This document shows, piece by piece, positions 9,154 to 18,294 of a stretch of DNA of 64,000 bases. Source of the stretch: Flavobacterium sp. W4I14 (GTDB taxonomy: Bacteria; Bacteroidota; Bacteroidia; Sphingobacteriales; Sphingobacteriaceae); the NCBI GenBank assembly GCA_030817875.1, contig JAUSZU010000001.1, positions 3,472,001-3,536,000 of the forward strand, given 5' to 3'. The translations under genes and the position numbers were made by a program. The stretch's first letter is position 1. Each line of letters starts with the position of its first letter. The notes under the pieces are model-generated. The model searched no databases, was not told where the DNA came from, and worked only from the letters and a program-made list of their open reading frames with translations.

Positions 9154-9768
9154 CTACACCAACTCCCTTACCAACTTACTTCGAATGCGGCTAAGTGTTT
9201 CCAAACGCATACCCAGATAGCTGGCTATACATCTTAATGGCACTCTAGATATATCAAAAGAGTTTAGTTCCAAGAATTTTTCATAACGCCTTTCTGCCGA
9301 AGGAATCCGAGCAACTATGGCCCGCTCTGAGGCGGCATGATACTGGAGCGCTAAAATTTTTCTACCAATAACATTCGTTTCCTGATAACTGGCGTAAAGC
9401 TTATCAATCAATAAATGTGGGATGGCAACCAATTCTGAATTTTCCAATGCCTGCAAATATTCAATTGAGGGTTGAACGTTTTCATCGGGATGTTGAATCG
9501 CTCCAACAAATTCGTTTCCTAAACTGATCCAGGTGGTAATCTCTTTATTACCATCTTTAATAAAGCCTCTTACCAAGCCTGATACGACAAAAAAAACATA
9601 ATCATTATTATCAATAGGAGATAAAATGTATTTATTTTTTTTGATTACAAGAGGATCTACATTTTTTTCTATTTCCTGGATAAATCCAGAGGTTATAGGG
9701 CATAAACTGCTGAAATAATTTAATACAGCGTTCACTAAAAATACCTTGCGGGATTCGAGCATACACAA
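9154..9768 (-). CDS. Crp/Fnr-family transcriptional regulator
   Basis: The 204-residue protein has an N-terminal cyclic-nucleotide-binding-like beta barrel (about residues 25-130, VFFVVSGLVRGFIKDG) and a C-terminal winged-helix segment (about 175-204) with the recognition region IASYLGMRLETLSRIRSKL. No Fe-S cysteine cluster like that of FNR is present, and the phosphate-binding cassette of CAP is not conserved, so the ligand is unclear. This short form is very common in Bacteroidota. It stands alone, with gaps of more than 350 bp on both sides. Confidence 0.85.
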   Translation of the reverse strand: MCMLESRKVFLVNAVLNYFSSLCPITSGFIQEIEKNVDPLVIKKNKYILSPIDNNDYVFFVVSGLVRGFIKDGNKEITTWISLGNEFVGAIQHPDENVQPSIEYLQALENSELVAIPHLLIDKLYASYQETNVIGRKILALQYHAASERAIVARIPSAERRYEKFLELNSFDISRVPLRCIASYLGMRLETLSRIRSKLVRELV

Positions 9769-10245
9769 ATAGGGATAGACTTAAGACCCTTAATTATAAC
9801 TATTTTAAACGGAATATAAAAATAAAGTAGATTATGAGACAATAATGATGTTTAAATATCTTTTTTATGAGGTTTTTTACTGTTTCAAAGCACAGATTTA
9901 TCCAGGCAAAAATGCTGAGTTTAGCTATAAACAACGAATAGAGCATGCCTAACAGAGAGGCTGACAATCTTTAAAAAAATATGTTACAAATAAGGCGAAA
10001 CGTTTTTACAACATTCATTTGGTTCATTTTTTTCACAAAAAAAGAAATGTGCGCAATCCATATATAGAAATAATAGACACTCAGTAAGAAAAGAAACAAA
10101 GACATCTGGGCAAATAGCCAATATTTGAAAGTATCCAACAACTTAGAATAAATCGATATTTTTTTACTGGTAAAAGAATTTGAAATACCGAATCGTTAAA
10201 AATAATTGACGACTAAGAAACTGTCATATTTTTTAGCAAATAATA
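9769..10245. other. Gene-free stretch upstream of the Crp/Fnr gene
   Basis: AT-rich, no coding frame or RNA gene recognised on either strand. It presumably contains the promoter of the minus-strand Crp/Fnr gene, but no site is clear enough to call. Confidence 0.4.
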
Positions 10246-10276
10246 TTTGCAGGAGTAGAGGGTTATTGTATCTTTG
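10246..10276 (+). promoter_or_regulatory. Canonical Bacteroidota promoter (TTTG-N19-TATCTTTG)
   Basis: TTTG at 10246-10249 is followed after 19 bp by TATCTTTG at 10269-10276. This matches the Bacteroides -33/-7 consensus (TTTG, about 19-21 bp, TAnnTTTG) in both sequence and spacing. Transcription should begin at about 10283 on the plus strand, where no protein gene follows. Confidence 0.65.
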
Positions 10277-10282
10277 CACCCT

Positions 10283-10346
10283 CTCTGGAAGCTTCCACTC
10301 CAGAGTTTAAGAAAGCCTTCCAGCAATGGGAGGCTTTTCTTATTTT
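10283..10346 (+). ncRNA. Candidate very short RNA, about 60 nt, promoter to terminator
   Basis: Downstream of the promoter at 10246 the sequence can form CTCTGGA/TCCAGAG (7 bp) and then a longer hairpin with arms near 10310-10322 and 10329-10342 (one bulge), ending in a T-rich tail. There is no ORF, and the next gene downstream is on the opposite strand, so this is not a leader. Either a small RNA or a degenerate promoter remnant; unverified. Confidence 0.4.
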
Positions 10347-10388
10347 AAGACATTTTAGAAAAAATTAAGTTTTGGCGCAATATTAAAA

Positions 10389-10440
10389 CCTATATCACGC
10401 CAAAACTATGTTTTTATGTGCGGTTTTGGCGTGATATAGG
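10389..10440. terminator. 18-bp perfect inverted repeat downstream of glgB
   Basis: Arms 10389-10406 and 10423-10440 are perfectly complementary (CCTATATCACGCCAAAAC and its reverse complement) around a 16-nt loop. It begins 12 bp beyond the glgB stop and probably ends the glucosidase-glgB transcript. A partial third copy of one arm (GTTTTGGCG) lies just outside at about 10371. The long loop is unusual for a terminator, so a REP-like element is possible. Confidence 0.55.
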
Positions 10441-10451
10441 AACCAATAATA

Positions 10452-12416
10452 TTACTTGCTCTTAAAAATTGTTACAGCCAATGGTGGCAGATCGACAATG
10501 ATCGAGTATTCCTGTCCGTTATAACCCTCTTGGTCAGGAACAATATCCCCGCGATTATTAATCCCACCTCCGAAATATACAATATCGTCGGTATTAAAAA
10601 TTTCTGTCCATTTAGTTTTAAAAGGAACACCGATTCTATAATTCTCGCGCACCACCGGCGTTAAGTTTATCGCAATAACCAAAGTATCTTTTGCTTTTGG
10701 TCCTTTACGCATAAATGTGAAGATAGATTCGTTTGCATTATCTGCATCGAGCCATTGAAAGCCTTCATAACTAAAATTGAAATGATACAATGCGGGTTCT
10801 TTGCGGTACAGAAAGTTTAAAGCCTTAACGGTTTCCTGCATGCCCTTGTGCGGTGCATATTGAAGCAAATGCCAATCTAGCGATTGCGTAAAGTTCCATT
10901 CGTTGGTTTCGCCAAATTCATTCCCCATAAACAGCAGTTTTGCTCCTGGATGGGTGAACATATAACCATAAAGTGCCCTTAAATTTGCAAATTTCTGCCA
11001 GTCATCTCCAGGCATTTTATACAACATTGGCGATTTACCGTGTACCACTTCATCATGAGAGAAAGGCAACATAAAATTTTCGGTAAAGGCATAAGTCATG
11101 CTAAAGCTCAACTGATGGTGGTGGTGTTTTCGGCCAAGGGTTTCTACTTTGAAATACTTTAAGGTATCGTTCATCCAGCCCATCATCCATTTCATACCAA
11201 AACCTAATCCGCCAGCATGTACCGGATGGGTTACGCCAGGGTAAGTGCTGCTTTCTTCGGCAATGGTCTGTACGCCCTCAAAATTCCCATAAACGGCAAC
11301 ATTCAGGTCCTGCAAAAACTGTATGGCCCCAAAGTTTTCACTTCCACCATATTCATTTGTGGCGGCGTCTCCATCTTCTCTGGAAAAATTGAAATATAAC
11401 ATTGATGCCACTGCATCTACCCTTAGGCCATCTGCATGATATTGGTCAATCCAAAACATGGCATTACTAATCAGAAAAGAGCGTACTTCATTTCGATCAT
11501 AATTGAAAATATATGATTTCCAGTCAGGATGAAAGCCTTTCCGCATATCGGCATGTTCGTACAGATGTGTTCCATCAAACTCGTATAAGCCATGTCTATC
11601 ACCTGGAAAATGAGAAGGAACCCAATCCAATATCACTGCAATATCTGCTTTATGGAGTGCATCAATCAGGTACATTAAATCCTGTGGGGAACCATAGCGC
11701 GAACTTGCACCAAAATAACCTGTAATCTGATAACCCCAGCTCGGGAAATATGGAAATTCCATTACAGGCATCAGCTCTACGTGCGTAAAACCCATTTCCT
11801 TTACATAAGGCACTAACCTGCCGGCTACTTCCTTAGCAGTTAAAACACGTTCAGGATTATCCGGATCGCGCTCCCAAGAGCCTAAATGGATCTCATATAC
11901 CGAGATGGGTTGATCCAAAGCATTTATTTTTGCCCTTTTTTTTAGCCAGGCTTTATCTTTCCAGGTGTAATCGGTGTCCCAAACAATACAAGCTGTTTGT
12001 GGCGGATGTTCCCATCTTCTAGCATAAGGATCACCTTTTAAATGCTCAGACTCATCAAAACCTTTAACAAAATATTTATAAACCTCGCCCTTTGCAATTC
12101 CAGGGATAAAACCTTCCCAGATACCTGATTTATCCCACCGTACGCTCAGCGGATGTGAAACGTTGTTCCAATCGTTAAAATTCCCCACAACACTTACACG
12201 GATGGCATTTGGAGCCCAAACCGAAAAATAAGTTCCAGCGGTTCCATCAACGGTAATTAAATGGGAGCCCATTTTTTCGTAAAGCCTAAAATGCTTTCCT
12301 ACAAGAAAAAGATCGATATCGTAATCGGTAAATAAACTGTGGATCCAAACGGATTTCTGTTTATCAGTTTTTGGTTGGGATGTTTTTTTTACAGGAACTT
12401 TTTTTGCTGCTGGCAT
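10452..12416 (-). CDS. glgB: 1,4-alpha-glucan branching enzyme
   Basis: About 654 residues if started at the ATG at 12416 (MPAAKKVPVKK). The frame is open to 12473, but the extra residues are unlike the family. It forms alpha-1,6 branches in glycogen by cleaving and transferring alpha-1,4 chains. A CBM48 domain (about residues 50-120, TYFSVWAPNAIRVSVVGNFN) precedes a GH13_9 catalytic barrel. The nucleophile is Asp334 in GLRVDAVASMLY, the acid/base Glu387 in TIAEES, and the stabilising Asp455 in FSHDEVVHG. A Lys-rich N-terminal tail is unusual but common in this group. It lies downstream of a GH31 glucosidase with a 60-nt gap and shares its candidate operator at 15059. Confidence 0.95.
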   Translation of the reverse strand: MPAAKKVPVKKTSQPKTDKQKSVWIHSLFTDYDIDLFLVGKHFRLYEKMGSHLITVDGTAGTYFSVWAPNAIRVSVVGNFNDWNNVSHPLSVRWDKSGIWEGFIPGIAKGEVYKYFVKGFDESEHLKGDPYARRWEHPPQTACIVWDTDYTWKDKAWLKKRAKINALDQPISVYEIHLGSWERDPDNPERVLTAKEVAGRLVPYVKEMGFTHVELMPVMEFPYFPSWGYQITGYFGASSRYGSPQDLMYLIDALHKADIAVILDWVPSHFPGDRHGLYEFDGTHLYEHADMRKGFHPDWKSYIFNYDRNEVRSFLISNAMFWIDQYHADGLRVDAVASMLYFNFSREDGDAATNEYGGSENFGAIQFLQDLNVAVYGNFEGVQTIAEESSTYPGVTHPVHAGGLGFGMKWMMGWMNDTLKYFKVETLGRKHHHHQLSFSMTYAFTENFMLPFSHDEVVHGKSPMLYKMPGDDWQKFANLRALYGYMFTHPGAKLLFMGNEFGETNEWNFTQSLDWHLLQYAPHKGMQETVKALNFLYRKEPALYHFNFSYEGFQWLDADNANESIFTFMRKGPKAKDTLVIAINLTPVVRENYRIGVPFKTKWTEIFNTDDIVYFGGGINNRGDIVPDQEGYNGQEYSIIVDLPPLAVTIFKSK

Positions 12417-12476
12417 AGGTATTTTGGTTAGATTAAATGAAACCCCAAATACTAAACAGCATTTGGGGCTCAATGT

Positions 12477-14939
12477 TTACAGACTCAAGATCTGTATTTC
12501 TAAGAAGTTCTTATTGCATTTAAAATGCAGGATATTCTGATCATCGGTATAAAAGTCTTTCACCTCTTTATTGTCGATAATGATCTTTTTCACCTGGAAT
12601 TTTACGCCAATCACATTGCAGACATAAAACTCATAATTAGGCGTATATAATCCTTCATTACGCTGATTCACTTTAATAGCCTGATTATCACCTTTTACCG
12701 TGAATTTCTTTTCCAGATAAATATCCTGCTCGTAGGCAAAAGTATCGCCATGATCTTCGTACATGTACGAATTAACCTCATAATCGCTATGATAGATATT
12801 CAATACTACTTCTGTAATCGATTTTTCATCAACATACTGCATTACCGGATATTCTGGCAAAACTGTACCCGCCCTTACAAACATTGGCATGCTGTCTATC
12901 TTCGCATCAACCGTATATTCGTTACCGCCATCCAGGATTTCGTTGGTCCAGAAATTATACCAGGTTCCTTTTGGAAGGTAAACTTTTCTAGATATTGCAC
13001 CCTGCTCTAAAACCGGGCATATCAATAGTTTATCACCATAGCAAAATTCATCCTGACGGAAACTGTTGCTGATATTTTCTTGCTCAAGCATCACTAAAGG
13101 CCTTAAAATAGGAAAGCCATAACGGTGATGCTCCCAGAAAACCGAATATAGATAAGGCATTAAACGGTACCTCAATTCGATAAACTTACGGTTGATATCT
13201 TCGAAAAACTGGCCAAAGCTCCAGGGTTCACGTTCTGCTGTATCGCCGGCAGAGTGTGCACGCATAAAGGGAGAAAATGTACCTAGTTGGATCCAACGGG
13301 TAAACAATTCACCATCTGGCTCACCACTAAATCCGCCGATATCTGTTCCACAGAAAGGCACGCCAGAAACCGATAAACGCTGGCACTGTATATTTCCGAT
13401 CTTTAAATGCTCCCAGGTTGCAATATTATCGCCTGTCCAAACACTTGCATAACGCTGCATGCCCGCATAACCAGCCCTTGTAATCGTAAACGGACGTTTA
13501 TTGCGCATCAGTTTTTTTAAGCCCTCATAAGTAGAACGCACCATCTGCATGCCATAAACATTGTGTGCCTTACGGTGTGAGCCGCGGTAACCATCATAAT
13601 TATGGCGGACATCATTGGGGAAAGTCCCTGAACCAAATACGGCTGGTTCATTCATATCGTTCCAGAAACCTGCAACGCCCATATCTACCAGCTCTTTATA
13701 TAAATTACCCCACCAGCTCCGTACTTTTGGATTGGTAAAATCGGGAAACTGACAGCGCCCTGGCCAAACATGCCCTTCCATATAATAATCGTCGCTGCGG
13801 CGACAGAAAAATCTTTTCTCTTTACCTTCTTTAAAAACCCAGTAATCATCATCTACCTTAATTCCAGGATCGATCATTACAACGGTTTTAAAACCATCAT
13901 CTGATAGTTCTTTAATCATTCTCCTTGGATCTGGAAAGTATTTTTTATTCCAGGTAAAACAACGGTAGCCATCCATGTAATCAATATCCAGATAAATGGC
14001 ATCGCAAGGGATTTTACGTTCCCTGAACTGTTTGGCTATTTCTTTAACTTTTGTTTCAGGATAATAGCTCCAGCGGCACTGCTGATAACCTAAAGTCCAT
14101 TTTGGTGGCATTGGGTGTGTTCCCGTTAAAGTTGCATAACGTTTAACCACGTCCATAATATGCGGACCATGAATATAATAGTATTGCAGTTCTCCGCCAT
14201 CGGCCCAGAAACTGGTTTTATTTACATCCTCCGACCCAAAATCGAAATACGATTTAAAGGTATTATCGAAAAAGATACCGTAGGCGGCCTGGTTGTGCAA
14301 ACCGATATAAAAAGGTATAGTACGGTAAAGTGGGTCCTGGTTCCACCCGAAAGAATAGGCATCGGTATTCCAGTTTTCGAAACGGCGCCCCCGCAGGTTA
14401 AAATTACCAGATTTATCACCCAGACCGAAGAAATTTTCTTCAGGGTGACATTTTTTGGTTGCGTAGATATAATAACCACCAAAATCTACATTTTCTTCCC
14501 AGTGCATAGAATTGGCTTCATCAACCATTACTACATTGGTAATATTATCAGAAAAAGAAATATGGAAGTTTGCTTTTTCTATTTTACAGGTTACCGCATG
14601 GGTAGAAATCGTGAAATGATCATCATGTTCCTGCATTTTAAAAACAGAAACTTTTTGATCTACTTCGGGCACGGCATAAGAAAAATCGTCTAAGAAAACG
14701 CCATGAGGAGCCAGGCGAACGCGGATAATGTCGTCGCTTACCACCCGAACCTCTACTCTTGCATCGCCATCAGAAAAATAAAAACGGTTGCCCTCCTTTT
14801 TTACTTTTTTAACCGCACCAAGGTATTGTTTAACAATTGGTTTTACCGATATATCAACTGGGTTATTTAAATGCTGTATTTCTTGCTCCTTTTCGACCAG
14901 GTCACTTGTCTCGTTAGGTTTGTCGTTTTGCGCTTCCAT
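12477..14939 (-). CDS. GH31 family alpha-glucosidase
   Basis: The 820-residue protein has an N-terminal beta-sandwich (about 40-270), a GH31 catalytic barrel (about 275-620) and C-terminal beta domains. The nucleophile is Asp428 in GFWNDMNEPAVF and the acid/base Asp504 in WTGDN; RAHSAGDTAEREPW lies in the substrate pocket. There is no signal peptide, so it should act in the cytoplasm, releasing glucose from alpha-1,4-linked oligosaccharides or glycogen. It is co-oriented with glgB. The palindrome at 15059 lies about 120 bp upstream of the start, linking the pair to the pfkA/Nudix regulator set. Exact substrate specificity within GH31 is not decided by sequence. Confidence 0.93.
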   Translation of the reverse strand: MEAQNDKPNETSDLVEKEQEIQHLNNPVDISVKPIVKQYLGAVKKVKKEGNRFYFSDGDARVEVRVVSDDIIRVRLAPHGVFLDDFSYAVPEVDQKVSVFKMQEHDDHFTISTHAVTCKIEKANFHISFSDNITNVVMVDEANSMHWEENVDFGGYYIYATKKCHPEENFFGLGDKSGNFNLRGRRFENWNTDAYSFGWNQDPLYRTIPFYIGLHNQAAYGIFFDNTFKSYFDFGSEDVNKTSFWADGGELQYYYIHGPHIMDVVKRYATLTGTHPMPPKWTLGYQQCRWSYYPETKVKEIAKQFRERKIPCDAIYLDIDYMDGYRCFTWNKKYFPDPRRMIKELSDDGFKTVVMIDPGIKVDDDYWVFKEGKEKRFFCRRSDDYYMEGHVWPGRCQFPDFTNPKVRSWWGNLYKELVDMGVAGFWNDMNEPAVFGSGTFPNDVRHNYDGYRGSHRKAHNVYGMQMVRSTYEGLKKLMRNKRPFTITRAGYAGMQRYASVWTGDNIATWEHLKIGNIQCQRLSVSGVPFCGTDIGGFSGEPDGELFTRWIQLGTFSPFMRAHSAGDTAEREPWSFGQFFEDINRKFIELRYRLMPYLYSVFWEHHRYGFPILRPLVMLEQENISNSFRQDEFCYGDKLLICPVLEQGAISRKVYLPKGTWYNFWTNEILDGGNEYTVDAKIDSMPMFVRAGTVLPEYPVMQYVDEKSITEVVLNIYHSDYEVNSYMYEDHGDTFAYEQDIYLEKKFTVKGDNQAIKVNQRNEGLYTPNYEFYVCNVIGVKFQVKKIIIDNKEVKDFYTDDQNILHFKCNKNFLEIQILSL

Positions 14940-15058
14940 CCTTATTTATTCAAAATTTTAAATTCATGGTTCTTAAACCGGGATGTGCTTAAGAAAGTAC
15001 TATAATACAAATATTTTACAAAAGGGATGTAGGTTTTTTATGAAAAGATTGTTTTAAT

Positions 15059-15075
15059 AGTGTGATTTTTACACT
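15059..15075. promoter_or_regulatory. Candidate operator, palindrome copy 4, upstream of the GH31-glgB operon
   Basis: AGTGTG, ATTTT, TACACT: one mismatch from the perfect palindrome. It lies in the 285-bp gap upstream of the minus-strand glucosidase. The same motif at 362, 2265 and 5523 ties the glycogen genes to the glycolytic operon. The rest of this gap shows only the terminator at 15171. Confidence 0.6.
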
Positions 15076-15170
15076 AAGCTATTTATTTTCATTTTATTTT
15101 TAGTCTAAATCGACATTAAATTAAGCTATTTATCAATAATACCGTAAAAAAACAACCTAATATCCAGCAC

Positions 15171-15206
15171 AAAAAAGCCCTCTATACTTTTAGCATAGAA
15201 GGCCCT
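15171..15206 (-). terminator. Terminator of the TonB-dependent receptor gene
   Basis: On the minus strand an imperfect stem (GGCCTTCTATGC with GTATAGAGGGC) is followed directly by a run of T. It begins 19 bp after the receptor stop codon. Confidence 0.7.
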
Positions 15207-15224
15207 TAAAACTCAATTAACTGG

Positions 15225-18098
15225 TTATGGATTAAAACTAATGGCTACGTAATAGATAGCGCCTGCTTGCGGGTTACCGTAAGAAGTAAAATAATATTTA
15301 TTCAAAACGTTCGAACCACCAAGTTTAATGATTGATTGAACTGAAGGGATTCTTAAGCTTACTTGTGCATCCAGAGAGCTGTATGCCGGCACCTGACCTG
15401 AGGCAAAAGAAGAATTCCAGTAGAATTGATCTTGCCAGCGATATGCCAAATTAAAACCAAAGTTTTTAATAATTTCTTTATTACCAAAACCCAGGTTGTA
15501 ACGGATTTTCGGAGTATTGAAATCGTTAATGTAATTAACGGGTAAATCGCCGATTTCATTATAGGAAACGTTGCCGCTGATGTTGTATTTTCCGATCAGA
15601 TAATCTAATCCTAGCGCTGCCCCATAAGAATTAACCTCTCCTTCTGCGTTAACCGGAACGCCGAATTTCACAAAACTTCCGCCAACATTCTGATAAACAT
15701 CTACTGCCGTAATAAAGTCTTTATAGATGCTATAGTAACCATAGGCATCGATCAATAAATTTGGAAGAACCAATCCTTTATAACCCAATTCATAAGATTG
15801 CACGCTTTCTGGACGCACGCCTCGTGCATCAAAGTTATAGGCTTGCAATAAAGCTGGATTTGGTACACCAGTAGTAGCGGCAGATGCCAGATATGCACGA
15901 TAACTTACATCGGTATAAGGTTTATTGGTATCCAGGTGATATTTATTAAACATAATTTCAGGTAGTCCGCCAATTAGACGCTGTGTGCCACCACCTACCG
16001 ATAAATCTATATACTGATTTTGTGTTGTCGGGTTACGGTAACCTGTTTGGTAAGAAACCCTGATGTTGTTGTTTTTGGCAACTGTGAATACCCCAGTTAC
16101 CCTTGGTGTAAACCGGCCTTCAAAATTCTGACTTTTATCATAACGACCTGCAAAAGTAAATTTAACCTTATCGTTAAAGAATTTTTTACCGATCTGTGCA
16201 AATGAACCATATTCTTTAATATCGATGGAATTTGTCAAGTCGTTAAAAATTGTTCCGGCCGAATTTAAATCATATAAACGGTATGATGCACCTACCTGAA
16301 ATTCTACCACTTTATTGAAAAGGTTGGTGAAATTATAGAGCCCTTCATAATGATATAAGTTAGATTTATCATCGAATTTAGCACCGTAGATACCTTTTGT
16401 AGGATCTGAAGCACTGATTGTGGTATTCATTATCTGATCTTTTGCCTGAAGGAACTGCGGAGAACCTGGCGCAAAATAAGCGCTTCCTCCTGCTGAAGCA
16501 GAGTTTGCTGCAGTTCTAGCGGTAATCTGCGCCTGTACGTCAGTTTGTCCAAGTGATCTTGCACCAACATAATTGCCTACATATTCAGGAAACCATGCCT
16601 GAGAAATTTTAGATTTTTCGTTAATATAACTACCCAAGATAGAAGAAATGTAAGAATCGCCCGAACGTTCTTGTGTGGTATAACCACGTAACATGAAATC
16701 TTCTCCTTTTACCTCCAATTTGTACTGGCCGATATTGAAATTACGTAATGAATAACGGTCAGATCCGGTGTAAACCGAAGTACCTGTGCCCCAATTGGCC
16801 TGAAAAGTTGCCTGAACTGTATTACTGATATTATAATATAAAGCTCCGGATGCTTTCAATGACTTGGTATTATAATCTACAAGATCGGCTTCCTGATAAC
16901 CATTCCGTGTAATGTTCTGGTTGGGAATTAGACCTGGCGTATTCAATCCCGCATAAAATGGTCTGGTTTGTGCATTTGTGGAGAGAAACGTAGTGATCTG
17001 CGCCTGGGTTGGAACACCTCCCCCCGTTGCCAATCCATAATTTTTAATGTAGGTTGCTGTTCCTGCAGCCAATACGCTCTGCGCTACATTTCTCATGTTC
17101 TGACTCAACTCATCACCATAGGTGTTGATCCCATCGTAGTTTGGATCAGATTCTCTTGTTCCCGATTTAACAGTACGCGAAACCCGATCGAAATTGTTAA
17201 AATTATTTCCAATCCAATCTTTGGCCTGCAAAAATGAAAATGCCGCTTTTACGCCAAACTTATTGTTCCATGATTTTGCCATGCGCACATCCAACTGATT
17301 GAAAGGCTGTACACTGCTATTATCATCATTAACATGGTTTACCCCTGTTTTATACTGAAAGCTTGCTCCAGGATATTTAAAAGGATCTTTTGAAGTCATT
17401 AATAAAGTACCATTAATACCACCTGCACCATAAAGAGCAGATGAAGCACCTGGCAGGAGTTCAACATTATCTACATCGAGCTCGGTTATACCCACAATAT
17501 TACCCACTGAGAAGTTTAGTCCAGGGGCCTGGTTATCCATTCCATCTATATATTGGTTAAAACGGGTATTACCATTTGAATTGAAACCACGCGTATTAAT
17601 CGACTTGAAAGTTAAACTCTGCATACTGCTTTCTACACCTTTCATGTTGTTCAAAGCATCGTAAAATGATGGTGCGGCAATTTCCCTGATTGAAGCAGCA
17701 CTCATCCGCTCGATAGAAACCGGTGATTCTAATATACGCTCAGGCGTACGTGATGCCGAAACAACCACATCTCCTCCCAAAACCACTGCCGTTTCGAGCT
17801 CCAGGTTAATTCCCGTAGCATTCCCGGTAATCTGTTGTTCTACTGTACCATAGCCCACGTAAGATGCCACTAGCGTAAAGGGAACCTTAGCTGTTGTTGT
17901 AAATGTAAAACTACCGTTGCTTGTGGAGGCTGTGCCGCCAGAATGGCCTTTGATGGTTAAACTTACGCCTGCCAGGCCTTCCTTCGATTGCTTGTCTTTT
18001 ACGGTACCGCTAACCGTAATACTCTGTGCCTGTGCCGCAATATTGCCTGCGTACACAAATAATAACACATAGAAGATCTGTGTAAAAATTCTGCTCAT
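15225..18098 (-). CDS. TonB-dependent outer-membrane receptor with CarboxypepD_reg-like domain
   Basis: The protein has 957 residues. It contains a signal peptide (to about residue 24, ending NIAAQAQS), a carboxypeptidase-regulatory-like beta-sandwich (about 25-110), a plug domain starting near VVVSASRTPERILESPVSI, and a beta barrel ending in YYVAISFNP with a near-terminal aromatic residue, as in outer-membrane proteins. It should import a large ligand through energy from TonB/ExbBD. No SusD-type partner follows, so it is not a standard SusCD pair. The ligand is unknown. It stands alone, with a terminator downstream and a 196-bp divergent gap before the penicillin-acylase-like gene. Confidence 0.88.
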   Translation of the reverse strand: MSRIFTQIFYVLLFVYAGNIAAQAQSITVSGTVKDKQSKEGLAGVSLTIKGHSGGTASTSNGSFTFTTTAKVPFTLVASYVGYGTVEQQITGNATGINLELETAVVLGGDVVVSASRTPERILESPVSIERMSAASIREIAAPSFYDALNNMKGVESSMQSLTFKSINTRGFNSNGNTRFNQYIDGMDNQAPGLNFSVGNIVGITELDVDNVELLPGASSALYGAGGINGTLLMTSKDPFKYPGASFQYKTGVNHVNDDNSSVQPFNQLDVRMAKSWNNKFGVKAAFSFLQAKDWIGNNFNNFDRVSRTVKSGTRESDPNYDGINTYGDELSQNMRNVAQSVLAAGTATYIKNYGLATGGGVPTQAQITTFLSTNAQTRPFYAGLNTPGLIPNQNITRNGYQEADLVDYNTKSLKASGALYYNISNTVQATFQANWGTGTSVYTGSDRYSLRNFNIGQYKLEVKGEDFMLRGYTTQERSGDSYISSILGSYINEKSKISQAWFPEYVGNYVGARSLGQTDVQAQITARTAANSASAGGSAYFAPGSPQFLQAKDQIMNTTISASDPTKGIYGAKFDDKSNLYHYEGLYNFTNLFNKVVEFQVGASYRLYDLNSAGTIFNDLTNSIDIKEYGSFAQIGKKFFNDKVKFTFAGRYDKSQNFEGRFTPRVTGVFTVAKNNNIRVSYQTGYRNPTTQNQYIDLSVGGGTQRLIGGLPEIMFNKYHLDTNKPYTDVSYRAYLASAATTGVPNPALLQAYNFDARGVRPESVQSYELGYKGLVLPNLLIDAYGYYSIYKDFITAVDVYQNVGGSFVKFGVPVNAEGEVNSYGAALGLDYLIGKYNISGNVSYNEIGDLPVNYINDFNTPKIRYNLGFGNKEIIKNFGFNLAYRWQDQFYWNSSFASGQVPAYSSLDAQVSLRIPSVQSIIKLGGSNVLNKYYFTSYGNPQAGAIYYVAISFNP

Positions 18099-18294
18099 AA
18101 ACGATTGTTAATTTGGTTGTTTGTATTATTAGTTATATAAACTTAAATTCTTTTTTTGAATTAAACAAATTATGTTAGCATAATAATTTCAATTCGAATT
18201 ATAATTTTGATTGATATACAGTTTGTTGTATTTTGCATTAAACATAAACCGTCATTTTGCCCTATCTTAGCAAAAGACTTGTTAGCTAACCATT

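Noticed and set aside
14160..14693. 177-codon plus-strand frame opposite the GH31 gene
   Set aside because: Shadow of a catalytic-domain gene with all GH31 motifs on the minus strand.
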